Shown piece after piece: positions 31,420 to 40,219 of a stretch of DNA of 64,000 bases (positions are counted from its first letter, which is position 1; each line of letters starts with the position of its first letter). The stretch is from contig QXJR01000007.1 in the NCBI GenBank assembly GCA_020975725.1, positions 496,001 through 560,000 on the forward strand, in the 5' to 3' direction. The translations under genes were made by a program, and so were the position numbers. The DNA comes from Picocystis sp. L7 (taxonomy: Eukaryota; Chlorophyta; Picocystophyceae; Picocystales; Picocystaceae). The notes under the pieces are model-generated. The model was not told the origin of the DNA, made no database searches, and saw nothing but the letters and a program-made list of their open reading frames with translations.

Positions 31420-34400
31420 TCAGACGTGAAGAAAGTCATACACATAACTGATGGGGTCATATAGCATCGCACGTATCTCAGCAGCTGTATAACTTTGCTT
31501 GATCCCATCAGTCCAGCGCACGCAATAGTTTTCACCCGATGTGCCAATCACAATGCCTTGAAAGTATGCTTGTGTGCCATCGGAGGCATGAAACAACTGT
31601 TGCACCACTGCCTGTTGCAGGTTATGGGGTGACTTGTAAGTCGGTCTTCGTCGGGTCTGGAATGGTAGCTTTGAAGAAGTCCAGGTGTTCACTAATATAG
31701 GTGCTGGATACTGTAAATATACTTGGTGTTTATGCTGTTCCACTTTCTCAAGGTTAGAGGCAGTAATGCCCTGTTCGGGAATGCAGCCATTGTTTTCCTC
31801 CAGCACCAAAAACTCATCTAGTAGTTCACTAGTTTCATTGACCCACATGTAGGGTTCTGTAGTTGAAGTTGTCTTGACCCAATAACGAACAGGCTGTTGG
31901 GGGAAGAGTTGATAGTCTCTCAATAGATAGCGCTGTATGATTACGGCGGGTTCCACGTTGGCATCCACGGGAAGGGAGGTGGATGCACCAGTAGGTTCTT
32001 GTGAAGGGAAGAGCGTTAAATCTGAATCGAACCACGGTGCCAAACGGTCAGCATTGAAGCGGTCAGAATAGGGCGAATCAGGGGGCAGTTGTAGCCTGTA
32101 AGCCCCTTTTCCCAAGTCTTCAGTAACGGTGAATGGACCGACGTAGTATGGGTCCAGTTTGTGTTTATCAGTTGGCCCCTTCAGGCCATACTGGACTTTC
32201 ACTTGATCACCAACCTTGAAAGAGCGAGTCGGTAATTGTGAACGCAGGGCCTGGAATTTCTCAGCTTGTTTATGCAAATGCTCCAGCATGGTTTTGTACA
32301 ATTGTCGCTGTTTGTCTAGTAGGACAGTAACCCGTTGGTCTACTGTGGATATCATATCTGTGAGACTCTTTGTATTGTCCTGTAAGGTTAGGAACTGCAA
32401 GTGCCAGGGCAACCTTGAAGGGCATCCGAACAAAGCGACAAACGGCGCAACTTTTGTAACAGCATGTACACTGTCATTATAAGCATGGGCAGCTGCCTGT
32501 AAATAGTCATCCCAGTTTAAACGGTCATCGCACGTTAAGCGCAGCTGTTGTAAAAGAGTGCGGTGCTGTCGCTCTGCACCTCCTTGGGATTGTGAATGAT
32601 ACGGTGTTCCAGTGGAATGCTGAACTCCCATTGCAGCGCAGAATACCTGGAAAAGGTCGCGATACGCTGGCCCATTGTCAGTGTGAATGCGCTGCGGCGT
32701 ATGGAAGCGGTACACGAGCGCATCTAGCAAGCATTGCGCTTGTCGGAAAGAACTCCAGGAAGTGTGTATAGCAATGTAGATCGCATACTTCGTAAAACGA
32801 TCGACAACAGTAAGCACCCCATTATGCCCCTTGGCTGTAAGGGGCAATCCTTCGACCACATCCATTACCACTGTGTGAAATGGATAGGGATAAAACTTAG
32901 TCTCGGCAAAGAGGGGCTGGTGCCTAGATGTTGTTCCTGGTTTTTGCATCTGACAAGTTGGACAGCGCGCGACAAAGTGATTTATATGCTGTTTCATTCC
33001 TTTCCAAGTGAAGTGGCGCTTGGCGTTTGCGAAGGTACGCTCTGCACCGAAGTGCGCCTGGTCATGTACTAGGTGTAATAAGTCCTGACGTAAGGCGTCA
33101 TCTGCGGGAACCAGTACCACAGCAGGGCCGTCGAAGACATCGATCTGATTTGGAGGGCTGACTTCAAAAAGCAGTCCATTGGTGGCACGCAAATGTGGGG
33201 GCGGCGATCGCAGCCATGCCTCATACTGAGGGTCAGATAGAGCGGCGGACCGTAGGCGCTGCACAAAAGAGGGACTGCCCGGATCGGCTAACGCGGACAG
33301 GATTCTGGACTGTTTGCCTTGAACACACACAGCCTCGGTAAGACTGCGGCTAGCTAGCGGTCGAAGCGTCCCTGTGGGTGTTTTAAAGTAAAGGTCCAGA
33401 AGGTTGGCTATCCACGCTACGGGGAATGCATTGCCGCACAACCGATGTCGCATGCTTGGTGAGACATTCTCGGCAGCTGTGTCTCCAATTTCCATCCCAA
33501 CCAAGCGCTCTTTTTCTGTAACTGTCAGCGCTCTTTCAGTTCCATCTGAGTTACGTACCCATGTTGTCCGATTGCGGTCACTATGCGAGTTACTCGTTGC
33601 CATCAAAGTGGGGCATTTAAGAACGGGCTGGTTCATTGCCCCAGTAGGAACCGTAGCTCCATCGGTCAAACAATCTTGCCAGGTAAGAGGCAGACCGGGT
33701 ACATGCCATATACGTGAATTGGACGGAAGCGAAGTCCAGCAGTACCTGCTCCTTTTCTGGGGGCAGTACTGGGACATGTCGTGTAAGGCGGGCTCTCCAA
33801 ACATTTCCGCAACCTGCTGAAAATCTTTGTAAAGGTGGCCTGCAAAAGGGGTACATTCGATGATATAATCTGGTCGACCAAGTCGGTTGTAAAGGGTATG
33901 TACCGTTGTAAAAAGTTCTCTTTCATCCCGCAGCCCATAACTGGGGTAGTCTGGCGAGGTATTGGCTTTGGAGAACGGCTGGCATGGTACCCCCGCGATA
34001 AGCAGGTGGACAGGTGGTAGCTTTCTTCGATGCGCCAATACTCGTACATCATTGCCATAACGGAAGATATCTGTGCGGTGAAAGAGTCCAGGTCGATCGA
34101 GGTTCACCTCAGCAAACACCCTCTGTATTACCTTTCGGGCATGCTCTTCTATTTCGACTGCTATGTAATCAACTTGTATTGGATAGCCAGTTGGTATGAG
34201 ATGCCACAGAGCTCGAAGGACTGTGCCCATACCTGCACATAAGTCTAAAATCCGGATGATGGGAGGACCTGTGCTAGGGGGGTTGCGCGATAAGTAATCT
34301 GCAGTGATATTTTGAGATCCTGGGCGGTACTCGACAGCGAAAGGTGCAAAGTATGCCAACTTCGCCGTCCAGCGCTGATCCCGGGGACTGAGTTGTTCTG

Positions 34401-36453
34401 CGGACTTGCTTTGCAAGTACATGCTGGCTTTGTTGTCTGTAAGGACAGTGAATCTCTGTCCAAAGAGAAGGTGCCGCCAATGATGCAGAGCGTAGACGAT
34501 AGCACAAGTCTCCTTCTCTGCTGGATGATAGTTCCTTTGTGCTGAATTGAACTTTTTAGAGTAATACTCAACTGGTTCCCAGGTGTTGGGGGAGGTTTCT
34601 TGTAGTAGTACAGCCCCCATACCCAAATCCGAAGCGTCAGTCTCAACGCGTATAGGCCGGTCTTCATCAAATAACTGTAAAATAGGTCCAGTAGTGAGCA
34701 TACGCACAAGGTGTTCAAAGGCCTGGTCATGTTGAGCCTTCCAGAAACGACAGAAGTCGTGGCGGTACTGTTTGCGAGTGAGCTCTGTAAGAGGTGAAGC
34801 AATCTCTGCATAATTGCGTACAAAACGCATGTAGAATTGACAAAGTCCCAGGAATGCTAAGTTTTGTTTGTGTGTGACAGGTTTAGGGAACTTTTGTATG
34901 CGCTCCACCAAATGGTCTGCACAACTGAGCTGGCCAGCATGTATGCGAAAACCAACCCATTCCAGCGTTCGGTGGAAGAAGTGACATTTTGACTCTTTCA
35001 GTCGTATGTCGTTACGCTGGCATACCTCGAGGAAGTCTTCCAAATGTTCAAAGTGTTTCTCTTGATCTACAGAGTGTATCAATATGTCATCCATATAGAC
35101 CTTTAAAAAGGGCAATGCCCCAAAAATTCGATTCATCATTCTCTGGAACATTGCAGGGGCATTGGCCAGACCCATTGGCATAACCCTCCATACATAGCTG
35201 CCGAAAGGAGTAACAACTGCTGTCTTGTCAACATCTTCTCCATTCATGGGGAGTTGGTGAAAGCCGTCTAGGGCGTCTACTGATGAGAAGATACTTGACC
35301 CTCTCAAGTTCTGCAGGTGGTCATCTATTCGCGGCAACGGGTAGCGGTCCTTAATTGTGGCTGCATTTAGCATTCGATAGTCGAACACGACCCTCCACCC
35401 CCCATCCTTCTTTGGGATGAGGAGGACAGGTGCCCCCCAACTCGATCCCGCACAGACATCCATTTTCCCAGCGTCCACGTATTCGGTCAGCAGTTCGCGT
35501 AGAGCATCCTGCTGTTGTGGGGACAACCGATAATAGTTGCGATGCACCGGCTGAGTACCAGGTTCCAGCTGAATCTTGAATGACTCACCGGGTACGCGTT
35601 CGCAAGGTAAGGTGGTACGCTTTTCAAAGCAGAGCGCGTACTTGCTGAGCAGCTTCTGCAGTCTCTCTTGTTCGTTGGGTGACAGCGTGCAGGCATCACT
35701 GAGCTTACTGCGGAAGGTCGAAGTTTCTAGTTCTTCAGATGTTAGCTCACAGGTGACATCAAGAGGTTGCACCATTAGTAATAAACATCCTTCTGTTTGC
35801 ATGGCCTCTTTGATTTCAGAGGGGGGCACTATAAGGTCAAGTTTACGGGCTTTTAAAAATGCTGTGTCGCCCTGTACTTTATGAACTGTCCCATCAGGAT
35901 GTTTAAGTTCCATGTACTGATGCTGCCAGTTTATGTGCAGCAAGAAGAGGTGGCAGAAGTCGACACCTAGTATGCATTCAAAGGTCTCAATGGGGGCCAC
36001 ACCGAAATAATGACTCACCTGAAAGGTATCGATTGTAATCTGTGCTTGAATAACTTGGGCCTGGTGCACTTCTGTCCCTACTGCTAGGCTGAAATCAAAG
36101 TATTGGCCAGTAGGCCTCCAATTCTGCTGTGTTGGGTCATGCTTCTTCAGTTTTTCAAAGTAATGAATGCTTAAGAAGGAGTTGCTGGCAAGCGTGTCCA
36201 CGTACGCCTGTGTGGACAGGTCAGTAGGACCTGTAGGTCCAACAGTACTGCTGGCTGTGAGGAACTCACAACGGGGGCGAGGGTTTGGCGACGCTCGTAA
36301 GGCTACCACCTGATCTGGGTATAAGTTGTTGAGAGTCAACGGATCAGACCTCGCGCTTGCGGGTGGCACCTCTCCTGGCTCCATCCCGACGGCCTCTTCC
36401 GTCGGGAGGAGCCTGTTCAGTTTTTTGGCATCATTGGCTGGGTGTGACGGCAA
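31420..36453 (-). CDS. pol: Pol polyprotein with embedded C5 cytosine methyltransferase
   Basis: The open frame starts at 36453 with a TTG; translation almost certainly enters by -1 frameshifting from gag at 36420-36426. Approximate residues in the 1677-residue frame follow. Protease-like at 84-165, with AYVDTLASNSF where D-T/S-G is expected. RT at 285-500 with YMDD at 453. RNase H at 600-725 with TDASDLGMGA. Methyltransferase at 733-1025. Integrase at 1120-1350 with an H-H-C-C zinc motif (CPTCQ) and D1198, D1259, E1294. A GPF-type integrase tail lies at 1410-1475 (YYVGPFTVTEDLGKG). A C-terminal region at 1620-1670 (YFQGIVIGTSGENYCVRWTDG) resembles chromo/Tudor folds. RNase H before integrase is Ty3/gypsy order. 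No stop or frameshift interrupts it. Confidence 0.95.
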   Translation of the reverse strand: MPSHPANDAKKLNRLLPTEEAVGMEPGEVPPASARSDPLTLNNLYPDQVVALRASPNPRPRCEFLTASSTVGPTGPTDLSTQAYVDTLASNSFLSIHYFEKLKKHDPTQQNWRPTGQYFDFSLAVGTEVHQAQVIQAQITIDTFQVSHYFGVAPIETFECILGVDFCHLFLLHINWQHQYMELKHPDGTVHKVQGDTAFLKARKLDLIVPPSEIKEAMQTEGCLLLMVQPLDVTCELTSEELETSTFRSKLSDACTLSPNEQERLQKLLSKYALCFEKRTTLPCERVPGESFKIQLEPGTQPVHRNYYRLSPQQQDALRELLTEYVDAGKMDVCAGSSWGAPVLLIPKKDGGWRVVFDYRMLNAATIKDRYPLPRIDDHLQNLRGSSIFSSVDALDGFHQLPMNGEDVDKTAVVTPFGSYVWRVMPMGLANAPAMFQRMMNRIFGALPFLKVYMDDILIHSVDQEKHFEHLEDFLEVCQRNDIRLKESKCHFFHRTLEWVGFRIHAGQLSCADHLVERIQKFPKPVTHKQNLAFLGLCQFYMRFVRNYAEIASPLTELTRKQYRHDFCRFWKAQHDQAFEHLVRMLTTGPILQLFDEDRPIRVETDASDLGMGAVLLQETSPNTWEPVEYYSKKFNSAQRNYHPAEKETCAIVYALHHWRHLLFGQRFTVLTDNKASMYLQSKSAEQLSPRDQRWTAKLAYFAPFAVEYRPGSQNITADYLSRNPPSTGPPIIRILDLCAGMGTVLRALWHLIPTGYPIQVDYIAVEIEEHARKVIQRVFAEVNLDRPGLFHRTDIFRYGNDVRVLAHRRKLPPVHLLIAGVPCQPFSKANTSPDYPSYGLRDERELFTTVHTLYNRLGRPDYIIECTPFAGHLYKDFQQVAEMFGEPALHDMSQYCPQKRSRYCWTSLPSNSRIWHVPGLPLTWQDCLTDGATVPTGAMNQPVLKCPTLMATSNSHSDRNRTTWVRNSDGTERALTVTEKERLVGMEIGDTAAENVSPSMRHRLCGNAFPVAWIANLLDLYFKTPTGTLRPLASRSLTEAVCVQGKQSRILSALADPGSPSFVQRLRSAALSDPQYEAWLRSPPPHLRATNGLLFEVSPPNQIDVFDGPAVVLVPADDALRQDLLHLVHDQAHFGAERTFANAKRHFTWKGMKQHINHFVARCPTCQMQKPGTTSRHQPLFAETKFYPYPFHTVVMDVVEGLPLTAKGHNGVLTVVDRFTKYAIYIAIHTSWSSFRQAQCLLDALVYRFHTPQRIHTDNGPAYRDLFQVFCAAMGVQHSTGTPYHSQSQGGAERQHRTLLQQLRLTCDDRLNWDDYLQAAAHAYNDSVHAVTKVAPFVALFGCPSRLPWHLQFLTLQDNTKSLTDMISTVDQRVTVLLDKQRQLYKTMLEHLHKQAEKFQALRSQLPTRSFKVGDQVKVQYGLKGPTDKHKLDPYYVGPFTVTEDLGKGAYRLQLPPDSPYSDRFNADRLAPWFDSDLTLFPSQEPTGASTSLPVDANVEPAVIIQRYLLRDYQLFPQQPVRYWVKTTSTTEPYMWVNETSELLDEFLVLEENNGCIPEQGITASNLEKVEQHKHQVYLQYPAPILVNTWTSSKLPFQTRRRPTYKSPHNLQQAVVQQLFHASDGTQAYFQGIVIGTSGENYCVRWTDGIKQSYTAAEIRAMLYDPISYVYDFLHV
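33379..34257 (-). other. Cytosine-C5 DNA methyltransferase domain inside pol
   Basis: About 293 residues (pol 733-1025) with the family motifs in canonical order. Motif I is LDLCAGMGTVLRAL (AdoMet binding). Motif II-like is VEIEE. Motif IV is GVPCQPFS, with catalytic cysteine codon at 33984-33982, and motif VI is IIECTPF with the conserved Glu. Motif VIII is QKRSRYCW, motif IX RALTVTEKERLVG and motif X LCGNAFPVAWIANL. The target-recognition region between VIII and IX is short (about 65 residues), as in small de novo-type enzymes rather than DNMT1. No motif residue essential for methyl transfer is missing, although ENV of motif VI is here ECT. It is continuous with RNase H and integrase in one frame, so it is made as part of the polyprotein. 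Confidence 0.93.
36377..36426 (-). promoter_or_regulatory. Programmed -1 ribosomal frameshift signal at the gag-pol junction
   Basis: On the minus strand gag reads CCA AAA AAC TGA, so the heptamer A AAA AAC (36426-36420) is an ideal X XXY YYZ slippery site directly before the gag stop. After a 6-nt spacer comes a hairpin (36413-36377): GGCTCC plus TCCCGACGG, loop AAGAGG, CCGTCGGGA, one bulged T, then GGAGCC. That is 15 pairs with a single bulge. Slipping back one base puts the ribosome in the pol frame (AAA AAA CTG AAC). Confidence 0.9.
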
Positions 36454-37691
36454 TGTTTTGCGTCATGCCCGTAGCGTCTACACTTGATGCACAAGGAATT
36501 ACTCTGACAGAGTTGAAGTTGGTCTTGAGAAAGACTGGCTCCCAAAGGCAGACTTTTCATCTGTGTCTGCGCAGCCACTATCCTTTTTTGAAGTTCCTCC
36601 GATAAATCTCTGAATCGCTTGGCGGCCCGTCCTTCGATCGATCGTACGTTGGGGCGGTAGCTCCCTTCCTTCTGAGGTAAGGCATGGACAGTGGCCACAG
36701 ATTTGGCTCCATGACCATTCTGATTGAGCGGCCTGACCGTGCGTGAAACACGCCGAGCTTTCTCTCTGTCCTGGGCTTCCACTTTCAATGCGATGGCTGC
36801 TATGCCCCATGGGGACACATCTGGCTTGCGTTCCAAATCAACCATCAGTTGCATGTGTTGCTCCACCTTATTGCCACTGTCATATGGCAGGCCGATGCGT
36901 AACCTGGTGGCGATGTCATCCTCATCAACCCTTGGACAGGTGGGGTCATCGCTCATATTTATCACAAAACTCAGAAGAAGGAGGCGGTTCAAGTAAGTGA
37001 TCACATTCTCCTTGTTTTGACGTAAACGAGCCCGCTGAAATTCTTTCCAAGCATCAGGCCCTGGGTCTCTTCTTTGAAAGGTCTCCTTGAGTAGACTGAA
37101 GAGAGACGGTAAGTTTGGAACGCGCTCCCGATCAGCCATGATAATATTATCGACCATGATGCGGGCTGTGCCTGTCAAGGTCTGTAGTGCTAGTACTACC
37201 TGCTGAGTTGGATCGCTCGCGTAACCTTCAACCCAACAAGCAACCTCCCTATACCAGTGGGTGAGTGCATATGGGTCATCTATCACTTCCGTTCCAGAGA
37301 AGCTTTTTGGCTTGGACAATGCCACTCCTTGCAACCGGTGGGAGCCTTCCATAGATTGGTACATCTTGGTGAGTGAATGAAGTCCTTGTTGGCTCAATGG
37401 TTGCATAGCCAGGTGGGAAGCATTCCCAGCTGCCTTCTCATTGGGTTCAACTGATGGTGGAGTAGGTCCCTTGTCCTCGCGAGGGAAATCCTCCTCCCCA
37501 AGCGGTTCTTCTTCTTGCACTTGCGGGTCTTGAGCGGGGGTGTCGTTACGCAAACGACGTAGTTGACTTTCCAACTCCTCCACTTGCTGAGCAAGGGCGG
37601 ATCGAGCTTGTTGCTCACGTTCCAACTCACCTCTCAACCGTTGCATTCGTGTGGCGGTTCCGGAGAGGAATTCTTCCTCCGAGTCGCTCAT
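36417..37691 (-). CDS. gag: Gag of the methyltransferase retrotransposon
   Basis: A 424-residue product from ATG 37691 (MSDSEEEFLSGTATR); the frame is open back into the LTR without another ATG. An N-terminal coiled coil (about residues 15-55, ELEREQQARSALAQQVEELE) and an acidic Pro-rich linker precede the capsid-like region containing DPYALTHWYREVACWVEGY, LKETFQRRDPGPDAWKEFQ and VITYLNRLLLLSFV. That is typical of gypsy/retrotrans_gag proteins. One CCHC zinc knuckle, CIKCRRYGHDAKHC, lies at the C terminus. It ends at TGA 36419-36417, immediately after the slippery heptamer, and overlaps the open pol frame by 37 bases. Confidence 0.9.
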   Translation of the reverse strand: MSDSEEEFLSGTATRMQRLRGELEREQQARSALAQQVEELESQLRRLRNDTPAQDPQVQEEEPLGEEDFPREDKGPTPPSVEPNEKAAGNASHLAMQPLSQQGLHSLTKMYQSMEGSHRLQGVALSKPKSFSGTEVIDDPYALTHWYREVACWVEGYASDPTQQVVLALQTLTGTARIMVDNIIMADRERVPNLPSLFSLLKETFQRRDPGPDAWKEFQRARLRQNKENVITYLNRLLLLSFVINMSDDPTCPRVDEDDIATRLRIGLPYDSGNKVEQHMQLMVDLERKPDVSPWGIAAIALKVEAQDREKARRVSRTVRPLNQNGHGAKSVATVHALPQKEGSYRPNVRSIEGRAAKRFRDLSEELQKRIVAAQTQMKSLPLGASLSQDQLQLCQSNSLCIKCRRYGHDAKHCRHTQPMMPKN

Positions 37692-37712
37692 CGCCAAGCG
37701 AGGCTTCGACAA

Positions 37713-38294
37713 TGTAGCGTCCAAGTAGGGTCGCGGACAGGGGACACTTGTGCAACGAGCGAGTTGCGGCTCTCAGCAGTCGTTGAGATCCTGGAAGAGG
37801 CTGATGAGGCGAGGAGGTCGTCTCGGAGGACAAGTAGAAAAGTGAATTGCAAGGCAAAGAGAGGGACTGGAGGTCCGTCTCTCAAAACCACTCAGTGGCG
37901 GTTGAGATGAGGGCAAGTGGGGCACAAGGAGGGTCCACGTGCTGCTGACGGTCAAATCTGACCGTCCGTGCAGCCAGCCGTGGGGCGTCCGCCAGCTGTC
38001 CGAGTCATCGACACCGTCCAGCCTCCCCAGCCCTACCTTCTAGAAGTACACGGGGAAAGGGAATCCTTTCGACTCAACTCTACCGGTCAAGGGTTCCCTT
38101 CATCCCTTACTGAAACATGTCCATTGACCCGGGGCGTTCTGCATCTATTCCCGGGCTCTGTTGACCCACATTCAATCCAGACCCGGATCTATGGTATAAC
38201 GGTAGTAGGGAGCAGTAAGGCAATGACTGCCCTTTTACTCCCCAAAGTCTCGGGGTCTTCACGCAGGGTCTCGTAGGGTCCCTGCTAGGCTACA
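37713..38294 (-). repeat. 5' LTR of the methyltransferase retrotransposon
   Basis: The 582-bp promoter-bearing copy. Only 21 bases separate its inner end (37713) from the gag ATG. The leader does not begin with the TGG expected of a tRNA primer-binding site abutting the LTR. Confidence 0.93.
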
Positions 38295-38299
38295 CCATC

Positions 38300-39163
38300 G
38301 TAGGGGGGATCCTGCCTTGTGCAACAAGCGTAAGGAAAACGTTTAAAAAGATTGCATCGACCAAGACAATCTCGGTCTCCATAACATGGCGTCCATTATC
38401 GAAACATTGTTAGATGGTAACATGTTATCTTTTGTAGTGAGACAAAGAGGGTTTTGGACAATAATACGTGTATCCGATATCAACAACCACATGGAGATGA
38501 CATTTTTCAAGCTTCACAAACCATCAAAGGTAAAAATCACAACGAACTTGTGCACAAGTATTTGATGACGCCTTCATGTCCATACATCCATGAAAATTGC
38601 TTTCAAAATTTCTGTTCGCATCCCTACGGATATTAATTTATTCATGCGATAAGCAACTAGGAGCACGCTTTCAATTACAAGGCCTTGGTAGATTAAGACG
38701 TTCAAATTGTGGAATTACCCAGGGAAGAAGTGGCAAGGAATAAGAGGAAGAGGCGGTGCCATCGACTGCAAAGATCAGTTGATCAACTTGCATGGATCTA
38801 CGTGGGTAAGTATCACTTCGGCTTTGAGCACAAACCTGTGAAGAACTAACATGGCCCCATATTTGGCGTTACTAACGGGCAAAATTTGTTCGCAATTCTG
38901 TAGGATTGAAGCATCTAGGGGAGCAAGGTGTGGTCATCTTTAGCGCCAGTGACCCATGGTAGTCAATATCCTCCTCCACTTAAACTCCCATACCCTTTAG
39001 ATCAAGGGCCATTATTGCCACATGTGGTATACATATTACTAGAGCGATGGCGAGAAAATCTTTTCACCGGAAAAAATACTCAAACTCTAAAGAAGGAGAC
39101 TTGTGAAGGGCAGGCATAGAGACACATTAAAAGAAAATTTATTGGGATTTTGAGCACAAAGGC
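38300..39163. other. Gene-free AT-rich spacer
   Basis: About 860 bases between the gypsy element and a degraded copia-type LTR. Short frames only, none with similarity. Confidence 0.4.
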
Positions 39164-39453
39164 TCTAAGAAGTGCTCTTTCGCGTGAGAGTTGTTCAAGG
39201 GTTTCCACTTTCATACTATTTCAACTCACAAAACGAAGGGTGGATATCACTCTGTACAAGGGTTTCCATCACACTCTGAGGAATACGGAGATCTTTTCTG
39301 GATTCCTCATCGGTGATGACATTGTAGTATGAGGGCATGAGCCTTCGAGGAGTCCAGTGACTCCCTCATACCTCGAAGGGTTCCAAGAAGTTAACCAGCC
39401 CATCATTCGTAGGTTTTCGATCTCAGAAGGGCTAGGGCATGAGTATTTCAACA
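39164..39453 (+). repeat. Degraded solo LTR related to the copia LTRs
   Basis: Aligns along its length with the 285-bp LTR at 39935-40219. Shared blocks include TAAGAAG near the start, GGGTTTCCA, TATGAGGGCATG followed by CCTTCGAGGAG, CTCCCTCAT then CCTCGAAGGG, and the terminal CAACA. Many substitutions, and no convincing target duplication. Outer limits are uncertain by a few bases. Confidence 0.65.
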
Positions 39454-39752
39454 ACGACGACGTTGAAATTTGCTGTCTATCTCGTCTAAGTGACGGCAAT
39501 TGATAATTCAAAAGCAAGCGAACCAACACACGGCCTTATTAAGCAGCAATATGCTTTGTGTACCTTTCTTGTATATGCAGACGTAAACATCACGTTCACT
39601 CGTGAAAGACAAACTCGAAGGAATTTGTGTGGGACAATTTACTACTTTGAAAACAGCAGATTCCGTAGGGCTTGCGAAGAACAAGCTCGATTCGACAGCC
39701 ATCGGTGGTTCGTTTGGCAGTGCTCTCCACGGCAACAATGATGGCAAATCCT

Positions 39753-39934
39753 TTTTAAGAAGCAGGGTGTTGACTTTGGATACGTTCGTGGGTTGCCACC
39801 TTCGTAGTTGTATATAACATGCAAGATTGAGTGGTGAGTATCCCCACTCAATGGCGGCTTCATCGACCGCAGAGGACGTCAGAGTAAACCGGGATCGGTC
39901 CTCGTCGGTATCGAACACAGCAGGAATGGGCATT
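39753..39934 (+). repeat. Left part of an older LTR copy, split by the copia insertion
   Basis: Reverse complement of most of the solo LTR at 44772-45067, beginning TTTAAGAAGCAGGGTG where the other has TGTAAGAAGCAGGGTG. It breaks at GCATT (39930-39934), the duplicated target of the inserted copia element. The remainder is at 43629-43748. Confidence 0.85.
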
Positions 39935-40219
39935 TGTAAGAAGCTGCGACTTGTACGTTCGTGGGTCTCCACCTTCGTACTTAGTCTGTATTACACACGA
40001 AATGGATGGTCGGAAATACCCTGGATTAGGGTTTCCATCCACCGCAGAGGATTGTGGGTGCATTCCCCGCTATCCTCGACGGTAACTACATTGCACTTAT
40101 GAGGGCATGTACCTTCGAGGAGCTATGAAGCTCCCTCATTCCTCGAAGGGTACCGTATACATTCTAGTCTTCCAACCGGGGACGCGTCTTGTCAAAACCA
40201 GGGACGAGCATGCTCAACA
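39935..40219 (-). repeat. 3' LTR of the deleted copia element
   Basis: 285 bp. The pol stop codon (40216-40214) lies inside it. A nested hairpin around 40106-40153 pairs CCTTCGAGGA with TCCTCGAAGG. Confidence 0.93.

Larger units (their letters stand above)
30807..38294 (-). mobile_element. Complete Ty3/gypsy-type LTR retrotransposon carrying a DNA methyltransferase
   Basis: 7488 bp, transcribed on the minus strand. Two 582-bp LTRs bound it (30807-31388 and 37713-38294), both TGTAG...GCTACA as read on the plus strand, and they look identical throughout. A 5-bp target duplication CCATC flanks it at 30802-30806 and 38295-38299. Internally, gag and pol are in different frames joined by a -1 frameshift signal. 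Pol order is protease-like, RT, RNase H, cytosine-C5 DNA methyltransferase, integrase, C-terminal chromo/Tudor-like segment. A purine-rich tract (minus strand AGGAGCCAGGAGAA, 31402-31389) abuts the 3' LTR. Both reading frames are intact. Identical LTRs and a perfect target duplication indicate a very recent insertion, so the element may be active. Confidence 0.95.

Noticed and set aside
39508-39972. A 154-codon minus-strand frame beginning METHERTSRSF
   Set aside because: It is a read-out from the copia LTR through the old LTR remnant; the same start appears in the other LTR.
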